Shown here one piece after another: positions 24,598 through 33,190 of a stretch of 42,748 bases of DNA; positions within the stretch are counted from its first letter, which is position 1; the number at the start of each line of letters is the position of its first letter. The notes under the pieces were generated by a model. It searched no databases, was not told where the DNA came from, and saw only the letters and a program-made list of their open reading frames with translations. Origin of the DNA: Oscillospiraceae bacterium (lineage in GTDB: Bacteria; Bacillota; Clostridia; Oscillospirales; Oscillospiraceae); NCBI GenBank assembly GCA_016282135.1, contig JAEEKA010000094.1, positions 1-42,748 on the forward strand, in the 5' to 3' direction. A program made the position numbers and the translations under genes.

Positions 24598-24640
24598 GCA
24601 AGAGGTAAGAGGTTTCCCACTTCTTACCTCTTGCATTTTA
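24598..24640 (+). terminator. Intrinsic terminator of typA
   Basis: Stem GCAAGAGGTAAGA with its complement ending at 24634, then ATTTTAC. It lies 13 nt after the typA stop. Confidence 0.85.
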
Positions 24641-24698
24641 CTTCTTCCCCTGCCGCTGCGCGCATACGCTGTACCAATACGCGATGGAGGGACAGAAT

Positions 24699-25901
24699 AT
24701 GGAATTGTACGAGCTTGCGGTAAAACGGGCGGGCGCGCCGAATCTGGCGGAATTTCAGCGCCGGGAGGGGCTGCCGCCCACCGGGCGGCCGGATGGAGCG
24801 ACCTGGGCCGCCCTGCTGCCCTGGCTGACGGGGTATCGGAGCTATCGGGTGCAGGCAGGGGACAACTACAGCCGGATCGCCGCCCGGTTTGGGACCACGG
24901 TGCGGGCGCTGATTACGGCCAACCCCAATCAGGACCCACTTCGGCTTTATGTTAACCAGAGTTTGACGGTGCCCCTGGGCTTCGACCTGGTGCCCACAGA
25001 CCTTCCCTTCACCTATGCGCTGCTGACCCTCTGCCTGGAGGGCCTGGCCGCCCGCTATCCCTTTCTGACTATACGGAACATCGGGGAGTCCGCCTACGGG
25101 CGAAAGCTGCCCCAGATCGCCGTGGGGCTGGGGCCAAGGCGGGTGCTCTACAACGCCTCCCACCACGCCAACGAGTGGATCACCACGCCGGTGCTGCTGA
25201 AATTTCTGGAGGACTACGCCCGGGCCGTATCGGAAAACGGGCGAATCTTCGGCTTCTCCGCCCAGGCCCTCTACCAGCGGACCACCCTCCACCTGGTCCC
25301 TATGGTGAACCCCGACGGGGTGGACCTGGTGACCGGCGGCCTCCGGGAAGGGGATCCGGGCTGGGCCCAGGCCCGCAGACTGGCGGACAATTACCCCGAC
25401 ATTCCCTTCCCCGCGGGCTGGAAGGCCAATCTCCGGGGGGTGGACCTGAATCTCAACTACCCCGCCCGCTGGGAGCAGGCCCGGGAGATCAAGTTCGCCC
25501 AGGGCTATTCCCGGCCCGGCCCCCGGGATTACGTGGGCACGGCCCCCCTCTCGGAGCCGGAGAGCGAGGCCATGGTCCGGCTGACGGAGCTGACAGAGCC
25601 CGGGCTGACCCTCAGCTATCACACCCAGGGCAACGTGATCTACTGGAAATTCGGAAACCTGGAGCCAGCCGGAGCCCGGGAGCTGGGAGAGCGCTTTGCC
25701 GACGTGTCCGGCTATACTCTGGAGGACGTACCCTACGCCTCCGGCTTTGCGGGCTACAAGGACTGGTTCATCCTGACCCGGGACCGGCCCGGCTACACAA
25801 TAGAGGTCGGAGCGGGGGAGAACCCCCTGCCGCTGAGCCAGTTCGAGGAAATCTTCACCCGAAACCTGGGCATTCTGACCCTGGGCCTGGCGGAAGGATA
25901 G
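24699..25901 (+). CDS. LysM and M14-type zinc carboxypeptidase (gamma-D-glutamyl-diamino acid endopeptidase-like)
   Basis: Predicted peptidoglycan-peptide hydrolase of 400 residues. A short PG_binding_1-like segment (NLAEFQRREGLPPTGRPDGA, residues 15-34) is followed by one LysM domain (YRVQAGDNYSRIAARFG, residues 49-65, through VNQSLTVP) and an M14 catalytic domain. Zinc ligands are H156 and E159 (HHANEW) and H308 (LSYHTQG). The catalytic glutamate is E369 (YTIEVGAG). PDGVDL and RGVDLNLNYP supply the substrate-site arginine and asparagine. The start at 24699 has GGAGGGA at 24686-24692; the in-frame ATG at 24684 overlaps that SD. No signal peptide is seen, as also known for sporulation-linked endopeptidase I of Bacillus sphaericus, so a mother-cell or lysis role is possible. 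Confidence 0.88.
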   Translation: MELYELAVKRAGAPNLAEFQRREGLPPTGRPDGATWAALLPWLTGYRSYRVQAGDNYSRIAARFGTTVRALITANPNQDPLRLYVNQSLTVPLGFDLVPTDLPFTYALLTLCLEGLAARYPFLTIRNIGESAYGRKLPQIAVGLGPRRVLYNASHHANEWITTPVLLKFLEDYARAVSENGRIFGFSAQALYQRTTLHLVPMVNPDGVDLVTGGLREGDPGWAQARRLADNYPDIPFPAGWKANLRGVDLNLNYPARWEQAREIKFAQGYSRPGPRDYVGTAPLSEPESEAMVRLTELTEPGLTLSYHTQGNVIYWKFGNLEPAGARELGERFADVSGYTLEDVPYASGFAGYKDWFILTRDRPGYTIEVGAGENPLPLSQFEEIFTRNLGILTLGLAEG

Positions 25902-26007
25902 GGCTGTTGGCATTGATCCACCCTGCCTCCGTGGACTCAGCCGCCGGGGCCCCGGCGCCCGGCGTCCGTGTCGTGCAATGCCGGCGTCTGTAGCGCCCAT
26001 TGCATAC

Positions 26008-26036
26008 TTGCCATATCACAACGGATATGATATAAT
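26008..26036 (+). promoter_or_regulatory. Promoter of the MoxR-DUF58-transglutaminase operon
   Basis: TTGCCA (26008-26013), 17-nt spacer, TATAAT (26031-26036), with TGA in front. The leader to the preferred moxR start at 26186 is about 140 nt, long enough for the small open frame noted separately. Confidence 0.85.
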
Positions 26037-26066
26037 ACTTCCGTTACCCATTCAGCGGAGCATTGG

Positions 26067-26189
26067 ATGCTTTTTCCCGTTTCGGAAAAAGTTTTTGCAA
26101 CAAAAATCAAAATCGAACGTCTATATCTATGGAGCGAAAATCGGAGAAATCAAAAAAAGAACGACAGAAAGAAGAGTTCGGAGAAATGA
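26067..26189 (+). CDS. Possible 40-codon leader peptide overlapping the MoxR start
   Basis: ATG at 26067 follows AGCGGAG at 26054-26060. The frame stays open for 40 codons and stops at TGA 26187-26189, overlapping the moxR ATG at 26186 as ATGA. The product would begin MLFPVSEKVFATKIKIERLY and be strongly basic. Position, SD and stop/start overlap suggest translational coupling, but A-rich leaders can stay open by chance, and the moxR frame itself is also open from TTG 26063. No homologue is recognised. Confidence 0.35.
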   Translation: MLFPVSEKVFATKIKIERLYLWSENRRNQKKNDRKKSSEK

Positions 26190-27121
26190 ACATGAATATC
26201 ATGCAAAAGATCATCGCGGAACTGCGGAAGGCAGTGCAGGGAAAGGATCAGGTCCTGGTCTGGATTCTGATGACCATTTTGGCTGACGGAAACGTCCTGC
26301 TGGAGGATATTCCCGGCGTGGGCAAGACCACCATCGCCCTGGCCTTCTCCCGGGTCCTGGGACTGGACTACGGGCGGGTGCAGTTCAACCCCGACGTGCT
26401 TCCCTCTGACATCACCGGCTACTCCGTCTATGAAAAACAGACCGGCCGGATGGTCTACCAGAAAGGCGCCATCCTTTGCAACCTCTTCCTGGCGGACGAG
26501 CTGAACCGGGCCACCTCCCGAACCCAGTCCGCGCTGCTGGAGGCTATGGAAGAAGGCCAGGTCACCGTGGACGGCATTACGCACCCCCTGCCCCGGCCCT
26601 TCACCGTCATCGCCACCCAGAACCCCACCGGCGCAGCCGGCACCCAGCTGCTGCCGGATTCTCAGATGGACCGGTTTATGGTCCGCCTGTCCGTGGGCTA
26701 CCCCAAAGCCGAGGATGAGCAGAAAATGGTTCTGGCCAGGCAGGGCGGCGTCAATCCTCTGGACCAGGTCCAGCAGATCGTGAGCCGTGAGGAGCTTGTG
26801 GCGATGCAGGACGCCGTCAGCCAAATTTACATCAAGGACAGCGTCATCAACTATGTGGTTGCGCTGATTAATCGTACCCGGGACAGCATGCAGATTCAGC
26901 GGGGCGCCAGCCCCCGGGCGACCCTGGCTGTGGTGGCCATGGCAAAGGCCGCCGCCTTCCTGAACGGGCGGGACTACGTGCTGCCCGAGGATGTGAAAAC
27001 CATCTTTGTCGGCACGGTGGCGCACCGGCTTCTGCTCTCCGCGGACGCCCAGGCCCAGGGCACGCAGGCGGAGGCGCTGCTCACCGCGCTGATGAACAAG
27101 GTCCCGACGCCGAGCATTTAA
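26186..27121 (+). CDS. MoxR family AAA+ ATPase
   Basis: A 311-residue AAA+ chaperone-type ATPase. Walker A is DIPGVGKTT (residues 41-49), Walker B LFLADELNRA, sensor ATQNPTGAAGT, and the lid region RGASPRATLAVVAMAKAAA. The start at 26186 is preferred because the family begins about 10-20 residues before the QGKDQV motif. A frame extended to 26063 would add 41 Lys/Arg-rich residues. It is followed after 4 nt by a DUF58 gene and then a transglutaminase gene, the classic MoxR module order. Such modules are thought to assemble or activate envelope complexes; the target here is not identified. Confidence 0.93.
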   Translation: MNMNIMQKIIAELRKAVQGKDQVLVWILMTILADGNVLLEDIPGVGKTTIALAFSRVLGLDYGRVQFNPDVLPSDITGYSVYEKQTGRMVYQKGAILCNLFLADELNRATSRTQSALLEAMEEGQVTVDGITHPLPRPFTVIATQNPTGAAGTQLLPDSQMDRFMVRLSVGYPKAEDEQKMVLARQGGVNPLDQVQQIVSREELVAMQDAVSQIYIKDSVINYVVALINRTRDSMQIQRGASPRATLAVVAMAKAAAFLNGRDYVLPEDVKTIFVGTVAHRLLLSADAQAQGTQAEALLTALMNKVPTPSI

Positions 27122-27125
27122 GATC

Positions 27126-28085
27126 ATGATCATCAACCGTTTGCTGTATCTGGCTCTGCTGATTCTGAGCCTGATTTTCTACTTTGCCAGCAGCATCTGG
27201 GTTGCCTGGCTGCTGCTGGTCCTGGTGGTAGCTCTGCCGCTGTTGTCTCTGCTGGCCTCTCTGCCTGCCATGCTCTCCTGCCGTCTGGACGCCGTCATGG
27301 CGGAGACGGTGGAGCAGAATGAAAAGGCGGTTCTGCGGCTGCGGCTGCGGTCCTGGCCGGTCCTGCCCATTCCGGAAGTTCAGATCCGTGTGAATCTGCG
27401 GACCAGAGACCAGGAAAGGGATATGCGCTATCTCAGCCATCTGTCCCGGGCGGATGGCGTATTGAATCTGCCCACGGAGCGCTGCGGCTTCCTGGTTCCG
27501 GAATTCCGCCGGGGCCGGGTCTATGACGTCCTGGGCCTGTTTCGCCTGCCCATGCGGCTGCCCAAAGTGCCGCCCATGGCGATCCTGCCCGCGGAGCTTC
27601 CCCCTGTGCCCATGCCGCAGCTGGATCAGCTCCTCCAGCAGCAGTTGAAGCCCAAGCCCGGCGGCGGCTACTCCGAGCTTCACGACCACAGGGCCTACCG
27701 CCCCGGCGACCCGGTAAAGGACATCCACTGGAAGCTGTCCCTGAAATCTGACGAGCTGGTGGTCCGGGAGCCCTTGGAGCCCGTACACCGGCGGGTCATT
27801 CTGGCTGTGCGTACCCCCCGGGGTGCGGAGAGCCGGGCTGCCAACCTGGGCAACTTCCGCTATCTCTCCCGCTGGCTTCTAGATCACGACGTGCCGCACC
27901 ATGCCGTCTGGATGGAGGGCAGCAGCGTTCAGCTTCGGGAAATTCGCACCGAAGAGGACACCCTCTCCGTTCTGCGCGCCGCCTGTATGGCGCCGGAGGA
28001 CTCCGCGGATCTGCCCTGGCCCCTGCCCCTGCAGGCCCAGCAGATCTGCCAGGTTGGCGTGACGAAGGGAGGGGCCCCTGAATGA
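27126..28085 (+). CDS. DUF58 domain protein
   Basis: A 319-residue protein with two N-terminal hydrophobic segments (residues about 4-22 and 24-45) and the DUF58 signature YRPGDPVKDIHWKLSLKSDEL near residues 195-215. It is the partner of the upstream MoxR ATPase; DUF58 proteins have a von Willebrand A-like fold and act with MoxR. The ATG lies 4 nt after the moxR stop, and the 3' end overlaps the next gene by four bases (28082-28085), indicating tight translational coupling. Confidence 0.9.
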   Translation: MIINRLLYLALLILSLIFYFASSIWVAWLLLVLVVALPLLSLLASLPAMLSCRLDAVMAETVEQNEKAVLRLRLRSWPVLPIPEVQIRVNLRTRDQERDMRYLSHLSRADGVLNLPTERCGFLVPEFRRGRVYDVLGLFRLPMRLPKVPPMAILPAELPPVPMPQLDQLLQQQLKPKPGGGYSELHDHRAYRPGDPVKDIHWKLSLKSDELVVREPLEPVHRRVILAVRTPRGAESRAANLGNFRYLSRWLLDHDVPHHAVWMEGSSVQLREIRTEEDTLSVLRAACMAPEDSADLPWPLPLQAQQICQVGVTKGGAPE

Positions 28086-30217
28086 AACGTCGTGACGACA
28101 TGATCCGGCTGGTTACCGACTGGCTTCTGCTGGTGCCCGGACTGCTGGGCTCCGTCTACTGCCTGATTTCCGCCTTTGATCTGCCCGCTTCGGAAGAGCT
28201 CTGGGCCATTGCCATCGGCTCAATCATCCTCTTCACCCTGATCCTTGGCCACGGCAAGCAGGACCGGATCTCTGTGCTCCTGCTGTTGGTGGGTCTGGTG
28301 ATTCCCGCCTATCTCTTCCGGGCAGAGCTGCTGGAAAGCTTCCGCAACCTCTGGGGCGTGCTCTCCACCGCCTATGCCAAGGGTTACGACTTCTTCCTGG
28401 ACTATGTGCCCAAAGAGGAAACCACCCCCGAGACCGTCGGGACGGCCCTGCTGGCCCTCACCGCTCTGGAGGCCTATCTCTGCTGCCTGGCTGTCCGGGT
28501 CTGGAAACGGACCACGCCCATGGCCCTGTCTCTGATGCTCTGCATCGCCCCCTGCTTTGTGCTGACCGACACCCCGCCGGACACCCTGCCCCTGCTGGCA
28601 GCCGTGTTTTCGGTGCTTACCCAGGCCTTCAGCCAGTCTGTCCGCCGCCGCGAGACCTTTGAGCAGGGCAAGTCCGTTCTGGCGTCCGCTCTGCTGTCCC
28701 TGGTCATTCTGGGCGTACTGATTACGATCTATCCCCAGGAGACCTACTCCCCGCCCCTCTCCTGGGATATGCTGGCGGAAAAAATGGAGCGGTGGAGCAA
28801 TCGGTGGAACAACCAGGGCAACGTCAACGCCGGCCTGGCCGGCAATCCCAGCTCTGTGGATCTTTCCGATCTGCCCACTCTGCCCCGTCATCCCGATCCC
28901 ATCCTCTACGCCACCTCATCGGTAGACGCCTATCTCTACCTTCGAGGCTCCAGCTACACCGATTTTGACGGCATCAAATGGACCCGCGGCGCCGAGGAAA
29001 CCTGGGCGGAGACCACGCTGTTCCCCTACCTTGATACCCAGGGCGGCGCGACTCTGGATCTGGAGACCTGGGATACGGAACCCCTGCTCTACACCACCTA
29101 TCAGCTCACCCGGATGCCGGCAGGCACGCTGGTTTCCGACGCCTATGTGAACAACAACTCGCTGCTCAAGCAGTATTCCATGCAGTTTGTGGTCGATCCC
29201 GGCCCCGTTACTCCCATTTCCCTTTATGACCAATGGGTTTATGAACACTGTCTTTCGCTGCCGGAGGAAACCCGGGAGGGCGTTCTGGCCTGGTGGGAGG
29301 CCAACGGCCTTCCGGACGCCGAAATGCAGGCGCTCCTCGCAAATGAAAAGCACGACGCCGCTTGGAAGCTGGACTTTGCCCGAATCGCAGCCAATCGGGT
29401 ATCGAGCTGCGCCGTATACAGCCGCAGCCCCGCCGCGCTGCCCGAGGACGCAGACTTCTGCACCTGGTTTCTGAACGACGCCGAGGAGGGATACTGCGTC
29501 CACTACGCCACCTCCTGCGCGGCCCTGCTGCGAGCCCTGGAAATCCCCGCCCGCTACGTCTCAGGCTATGTCTGCGACGCCAAGGCCAACCAGCAGGCCC
29601 GCATCACCAACCTCCAAGCCCACGCCTGGGTGGAAGCCTGGATTGGCGGGCGATGGGTTGTGGTGGAGCCTACCCCGGAGGACGCCACGGAATTTACCGG
29701 CATCGTTCCCAGCGCCGCCACGCCCCAGCCTGTGGAAAGCAGCTACGATCCTCTGGATCGGCCCAAACCGACCCGGGAAAAACCCGTGCCCACCGCGGCG
29801 CCACCCGCCGAAGTCACCCAGCCCGGACAGAACGCCGGAAACAACCCGGGCAATGGCTCCAAAACCGTCAATCTGTCCCTGCTCTGGGTCTTCCTGGCAG
29901 TGAGCGGAGGCGTCGCTCTGGTCCTGGGACGGCGCAGCCTTTTGCAAAAGCATTGGGAGAAACGGCTTGCCCAGGCGTCGCCCAACAAAAGAGCGCTGCT
30001 CCTGTACCGGCGTATGCGCCGTCTGGAAAAAGCCGGCGGCGGCACAGTCCCGGAAGAGGCTGTCGCACTGGCCAAGAAGGCGACCTTCAGCCAGCACACC
30101 CTGGATGACCGGGAACTACAGTTCCTGCAGCAGGTCTGCAAGGACCAGCAGGGCCGCATGGCCGTTATGAGCCTGCGAAGGCGCCTCTACTGCAAATACG
30201 TGCTGTGTTTGACCTGA
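28082..30217 (+). CDS. Membrane-bound transglutaminase-like protein
   Basis: A 711-residue protein of the TgpA/TGM type. About six TM segments lie in residues 10-230, followed by an extracytoplasmic transglutaminase-like domain with C472 (EGYCVHYATSC), H514 (LQAHAWVEAW) and an acidic residue in VVVEPTPEDA. A Thr/Pro linker, one more TM (LSLLWVFLAVSGGVALVLG) and a cytoplasmic tail of about 90 residues follow. The third triad position is Glu instead of the usual Asp, a variant often seen in this membrane family. It is the last gene of the MoxR operon; the operon layout suggests a protease or crosslinker activity on surface proteins. Confidence 0.9.
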   Translation: MKRRDDMIRLVTDWLLLVPGLLGSVYCLISAFDLPASEELWAIAIGSIILFTLILGHGKQDRISVLLLLVGLVIPAYLFRAELLESFRNLWGVLSTAYAKGYDFFLDYVPKEETTPETVGTALLALTALEAYLCCLAVRVWKRTTPMALSLMLCIAPCFVLTDTPPDTLPLLAAVFSVLTQAFSQSVRRRETFEQGKSVLASALLSLVILGVLITIYPQETYSPPLSWDMLAEKMERWSNRWNNQGNVNAGLAGNPSSVDLSDLPTLPRHPDPILYATSSVDAYLYLRGSSYTDFDGIKWTRGAEETWAETTLFPYLDTQGGATLDLETWDTEPLLYTTYQLTRMPAGTLVSDAYVNNNSLLKQYSMQFVVDPGPVTPISLYDQWVYEHCLSLPEETREGVLAWWEANGLPDAEMQALLANEKHDAAWKLDFARIAANRVSSCAVYSRSPAALPEDADFCTWFLNDAEEGYCVHYATSCAALLRALEIPARYVSGYVCDAKANQQARITNLQAHAWVEAWIGGRWVVVEPTPEDATEFTGIVPSAATPQPVESSYDPLDRPKPTREKPVPTAAPPAEVTQPGQNAGNNPGNGSKTVNLSLLWVFLAVSGGVALVLGRRSLLQKHWEKRLAQASPNKRALLLYRRMRRLEKAGGGTVPEEAVALAKKATFSQHTLDDRELQFLQQVCKDQQGRMAVMSLRRRLYCKYVLCLT

Positions 30218-30233
30218 TTGAACCACGTGATGC

Positions 30234-30271
30234 GATGCTCCGATCATACGAAGCAGTTTGATCGGAGCATC
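30234..30271 (+). terminator. Hairpin after the transglutaminase gene
   Basis: 13-bp stem GATGCTCCGATCA with a 12-nt loop, 16 nt after the stop codon. The T-tract is poor, but the hairpin is well placed for the plus-strand operon. Confidence 0.55.
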
Positions 30272-30277
30272 ATACAA

Positions 30278-30308
30278 AAGCTCCTGCCGGACAATCCGGC
30301 AGGAGCTT
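30278..30308 (-). terminator. Intrinsic terminator of galM
   Basis: Stem AAGCTCCTGCCGGA with a short loop. On the minus strand it is followed by TTTTGTATG. It starts 8 nt beyond the galM stop codon and may act in both directions. Confidence 0.82.
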
Positions 30309-30315
30309 GTTCCTA

Positions 30316-31344
30316 TTATTCCACGGTAAATTGGTACAGGGTCCGGCTGGTCCACTCCTTCCCCGCCCGGAGAGTGACGGACGGGAAGCTTTGGTGGTTC
30401 GGGGCGTCAGGGAAGCCCTGGGTCTCCAGGCAGAGGGCCTGTCTGGGGCCGTAGACGGCGCCCTCCTTGCCCGCAAGCCCCGCCGGGATGTAGTTGCCGG
30501 TGTAAAACTGGACGCCGGGCCGGTCGGTGCGGACCGTGAGCTTGATGCCGCTGCGGGCCGCCCAGACCTCCGCCGCGGGCCGGAAGGCCTCCTCGGCGGC
30601 GTCGATCACAAAGTTGTGGTCATAGCCCCCCGCCAGCCGGAGCTGCTCCTCCGGATCGTCGATGTGCTCGCCCACCCGGGTGGGCTTCGTCAGATCCAGC
30701 GCGGTGCCGCTCACCGCCCGGATGTCCCCGGTGGGGATGGACTTGTCGTCCGTGGGGGTGAAGCTCTTGGCGCAGAGGCGGATCCGGTGATCCAGAATGG
30801 TGCCGCTGCCGTGGCCGTCCAGGTTGAAGTAGCTGTGGTTGGTGGGATTGCAGATGGTGTCCCGGTCGCTGCGGGCCCGATAGGTGATGGAGATTCCGCT
30901 GCCCTCCAGCCGGTAGGTCACCTCAAAGTGGATGTCCCCGGGGATGCCGCCCAGGCCGTCTGGGTGGGTGCAGGTCAAAGTCACCCGCTCGTCGCAGCAG
31001 GCCGTCACCGTCCAGAACTTTCGATCCAGCCCGGCCTCGCCGCTGTGGAGGCTGTTGCCCCGGTCGTTGGCCGTCAGCCGCAGAGGCTTGCCGTTCAGCA
31101 GGCAGACTGCCTTGCCGATGCGGTTGGCCATGGGGCCCACCGTGGCGCCGAAATAGCAGTCATGGTTGACATAATCTTCCAGGCTGTCAAAGCCCAGCAC
31201 CACGTCCACCGGCTTCCCCGTCCGGTCCGGAACGGTAAGCGCGCGCAGGGCAGCGCCGTAGGTCAAGACCTCGGCGGTCAGCTTGTTGTTATGCAGCCGG
31301 ATGCAATCCACCGGCCGGCCGTCGATGATTCCAAAAAAAGCCAT
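30316..31344 (-). CDS. galM: Galactose mutarotase (aldose 1-epimerase)
   Basis: Interconverts alpha and beta anomers of galactose/glucose. The 342-residue product carries NPTNHSYFNLDGHGSG with a catalytic histidine, PGVQFYTGNY, and CLETQGFPDAPNHQSFPS with the catalytic glutamate. The start at 31344 follows CGGAGG; an in-frame start at 31386 would add 14 unlikely residues. No other galactose gene is adjacent. The 200-nt gap on its 5' side contains a GGGGGAAGG hairpin repeat and the heptamer pair at 31531-31544. Confidence 0.95.
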   Translation of the reverse strand: MAFFGIIDGRPVDCIRLHNNKLTAEVLTYGAALRALTVPDRTGKPVDVVLGFDSLEDYVNHDCYFGATVGPMANRIGKAVCLLNGKPLRLTANDRGNSLHSGEAGLDRKFWTVTACCDERVTLTCTHPDGLGGIPGDIHFEVTYRLEGSGISITYRARSDRDTICNPTNHSYFNLDGHGSGTILDHRIRLCAKSFTPTDDKSIPTGDIRAVSGTALDLTKPTRVGEHIDDPEEQLRLAGGYDHNFVIDAAEEAFRPAAEVWAARSGIKLTVRTDRPGVQFYTGNYIPAGLAGKEGAVYGPRQALCLETQGFPDAPNHQSFPSVTLRAGKEWTSRTLYQFTVE

Positions 31345-31473
31345 GGTGATACCTCCGTTTTTGAATATTTGCGTGTCCGCGGTCAACGCCGCGAAAACGC
31401 CGAACCCAACGTGACAGGGGCAGAAAACGTGGCAGGGGGGCGATGACAGGCAGGAAGCCGCCCGTTGTCGGTC

Positions 31474-31544
31474 CCCCTCATCCGTCAGCGCTTCGCGCTG
31501 CCGCCATCCCCCCAGGGGGAAGGCTTTCCCTTGATCCTTGATCC
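31474..31544. repeat. GGGGAAGG-type repeat and TTGATCC heptamer pair
   Basis: 31474-31530 resembles the 'CTCATCCGTCAGCGCTTCGC ... CCCCAGGGGGAAGGCTTT' part of the composite repeats at 32661 and 41508. It ends in two TTGATCC heptamers (31531-31544) that touch the stop codon of the threonine aldolase gene (31545-31547, minus). Confidence 0.7.
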
Positions 31545-32573
31545 CTATCGTCCAAGGATCTTGTCCAGCTCCTCCAGGTAGGCGTCCGTCGTATACCAGG
31601 CGGTAGCAAAGCGGACGATGGTGTGCTCCGGGTCCGGGTTGGACCAGAAGCCCACCGGGACCTTCTCCCGGATGGCGTTGTACCGGGCGTTGTCCAGGAT
31701 GGCGAACTGCTGGTTGGTTGGGGTGTCCTTGTAGCAGGGGATTCCGTGCCGGGCCAGGATGGTTTTCAGCCGTTCGGCCATCTCCACACCCCGGCGGCCG
31801 ATCTCATCGTAGAGGCCGTCGGTGAAGAGGGCGTCGAACTGGACCCCGCAGAGACGGCCCTTGGCCAGCATGGCCCCGTGCTTCTTGATGAAGTTGCGGA
31901 AGTGGGCGGGAGCGCCCTTGGGGAAGACCACCGCCTCGCCGCAGAGGGCGCCGCACTTGGTGCCGCCGATATAGAAGGCGTCGCAGAGGGAGGCAATCAG
32001 AGGCAGGTCCACGTCCGTATCCCGGGCCATGAGGCCATAGGCCAGCCGGGCCCCGTCCAGGTAGAGCCGCATGCCGTATTCCCGGCAGACGGCGGAAAGG
32101 GCCGTGAGCTCATCCCGGCTGTAGAGGGTGCCCCACTCGGTAGGATGGGAGATGTAGACCGCGCCGGGGTACATCATGTGCTCCACGTTTTCATCCTTCA
32201 GCAGGGCGGCGGCCAGGGCCCGAACCTCCTCCGGGTCCAGCTTGCCCTGGTGCTCCGGCAGGGCCAGGACCTTCACCCCCAGGGCCTCGGGCGCTCCCGC
32301 CTCGTGGACGTGGATATGGCCGGTCTGGGCGGCGATAACGCCCTCCCAGGAGTTCAGAATGGAGGCCAGCACAATGGCGTTGGTCTGGGTGCCGCCGGAG
32401 AGAAAGTGGACCTCCGCCCCGGGACAGCCGCAGGCCTCCCGGATCTTCCGGCGGGCGCTGTCTGAGTAGGCGTCCTCCCCGTAGCCCGGCTGGGGGACCA
32501 GATTGGTCTCCGCCAGGCGCTGCAGTACCGCGGGATGGGCCCCGCAGGAATAGTCGTTTTCAAAGGTGATCAT
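31545..32573 (-). CDS. Low-specificity L-threonine aldolase / beta-eliminating lyase family
   Basis: PLP enzyme of fold type I, predicted to split L-threonine (or allo-threonine) into glycine and acetaldehyde. The 342-residue product has the PLP lysine K206 in YIGGTKCGALCGEA, the preceding aspartate in YLDGARLAYG, and LSGGTQTNAIVLAS at the cofactor phosphate site. AAGGAGAG precedes the ATG at 32573. It is likely monocistronic, since repeat DNA flanks both ends. Tryptophanase-like family members share the fold, so substrate range is not certain. Confidence 0.9.
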   Translation of the reverse strand: MITFENDYSCGAHPAVLQRLAETNLVPQPGYGEDAYSDSARRKIREACGCPGAEVHFLSGGTQTNAIVLASILNSWEGVIAAQTGHIHVHEAGAPEALGVKVLALPEHQGKLDPEEVRALAAALLKDENVEHMMYPGAVYISHPTEWGTLYSRDELTALSAVCREYGMRLYLDGARLAYGLMARDTDVDLPLIASLCDAFYIGGTKCGALCGEAVVFPKGAPAHFRNFIKKHGAMLAKGRLCGVQFDALFTDGLYDEIGRRGVEMAERLKTILARHGIPCYKDTPTNQQFAILDNARYNAIREKVPVGFWSNPDPEHTIVRFATAWYTTDAYLEELDKILGR

Positions 32574-32587
32574 TTGTTGCTCTCCTT

Positions 32588-32629
32588 GTTCAGAGTTCAG
32601 AGTTCAGTGACCAGCGACCGGTCACCAGG
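32588..32629. repeat. GTTCAGA/GACCAGC heptamer array
   Basis: Six contiguous heptamers: GTTCAGA, GTTCAGA, GTTCAGT, GACCAGC, GACCGGT, CACCAGG. It starts just upstream (on the minus strand) of the threonine aldolase SD. Confidence 0.8.
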
Positions 32630-32660
32630 GGGGACGGTGTTCGGCCTCCATAGGGGCGGT

Positions 32661-33008
32661 CAAACCTCCCCTGCCTGCAGGGGAGGGGGACCGGCGAAGC
32701 CGGTGGAGGGGTGTTGCCCGCTTCCGATTGATGCCGGATTTGCAGCGGAGCGCCACCTCATCCGGCCCTTCGGGCCACCTTCCCCTCAAGGGGAAGGCTT
32801 TGATATGCCTGACGGCAAATCGCCTTTGTGCCGAACGCCGGGACGCTCCCCCCTGCGGGGGAAGAGCGTCCCCTACGGTGCAGGCGGGGCGCAAGCGGAC
32901 AAGCAGTGCTTGTCCCTACGGCGCAGGCGGGCGCTTTTCCAATGTTTTCAAACGGTAATTTGAAAACACCGACATTCTCAATTCTCAATTCTCAACTGTC
33001 AATTCTCA
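32661..33008 (+). repeat. Composite repeat copy A
   Basis: Module order: CCTCCCC...GGGGAGG hairpin, CCGGCGAAGCCGG hairpin, a CGCTTCCGATTGATGCCGGA segment, a CTCATCC block, CCCCTCAAGGGG hairpin with AAGGCTTTGAT, GGGACGCTC...GAGCGTCCC hairpin ending CCTACG, the GGACAAGCAGTGCTTGTCC hairpin (32897), core palindrome 32944-32967, and the ATTCTCA heptamer array (32974-33008). Nearly the same series is present inverted at 41508-41833. No gene is contained; 33009-33093 has no recognised feature apart from the promoter that follows. Confidence 0.9.
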
Positions 33009-33093
33009 ATCCCCCGCCGCCTGATGCCCGCATCCCGTCCCCCATTATATCCCCGCTGCCGGATTTTGTAAATGGCAAATAAGGAAAAAGTGG

Positions 33094-33122
33094 TTGCATT
33101 TTTCGACGGAATCTCTTATACT
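33094..33122 (+). promoter_or_regulatory. Promoter of the GlmU-like gene
   Basis: TTGCAT (33094-33099), 17-nt spacer, TATACT (33117-33122). The leader is about 62 nt. Confidence 0.72.
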
Positions 33123-33190
33123 CAAGAGAGCGGCGGGGCGACCCGCCATTTCGGCGCACCGAAAAACACGATTCAGGAGTGAAACAAATT

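Noticed and set aside
22719..24620. A 633-codon open frame antisense to typA, and similar long antisense frames (15486-17747, 12528-14039, 1745-3193, 40147-41787)
   Set aside because: They are mirror frames of strongly recognisable genes in high-G+C DNA; their products show low-complexity G/V/H/Q/L-rich composition and no family motif.
32728..32988. Small frames across composite repeats A and B encoding similar peptides in both copies
   Set aside because: The similarity is explained by the shared repeat DNA; the frames have no SD and are open in several phases.
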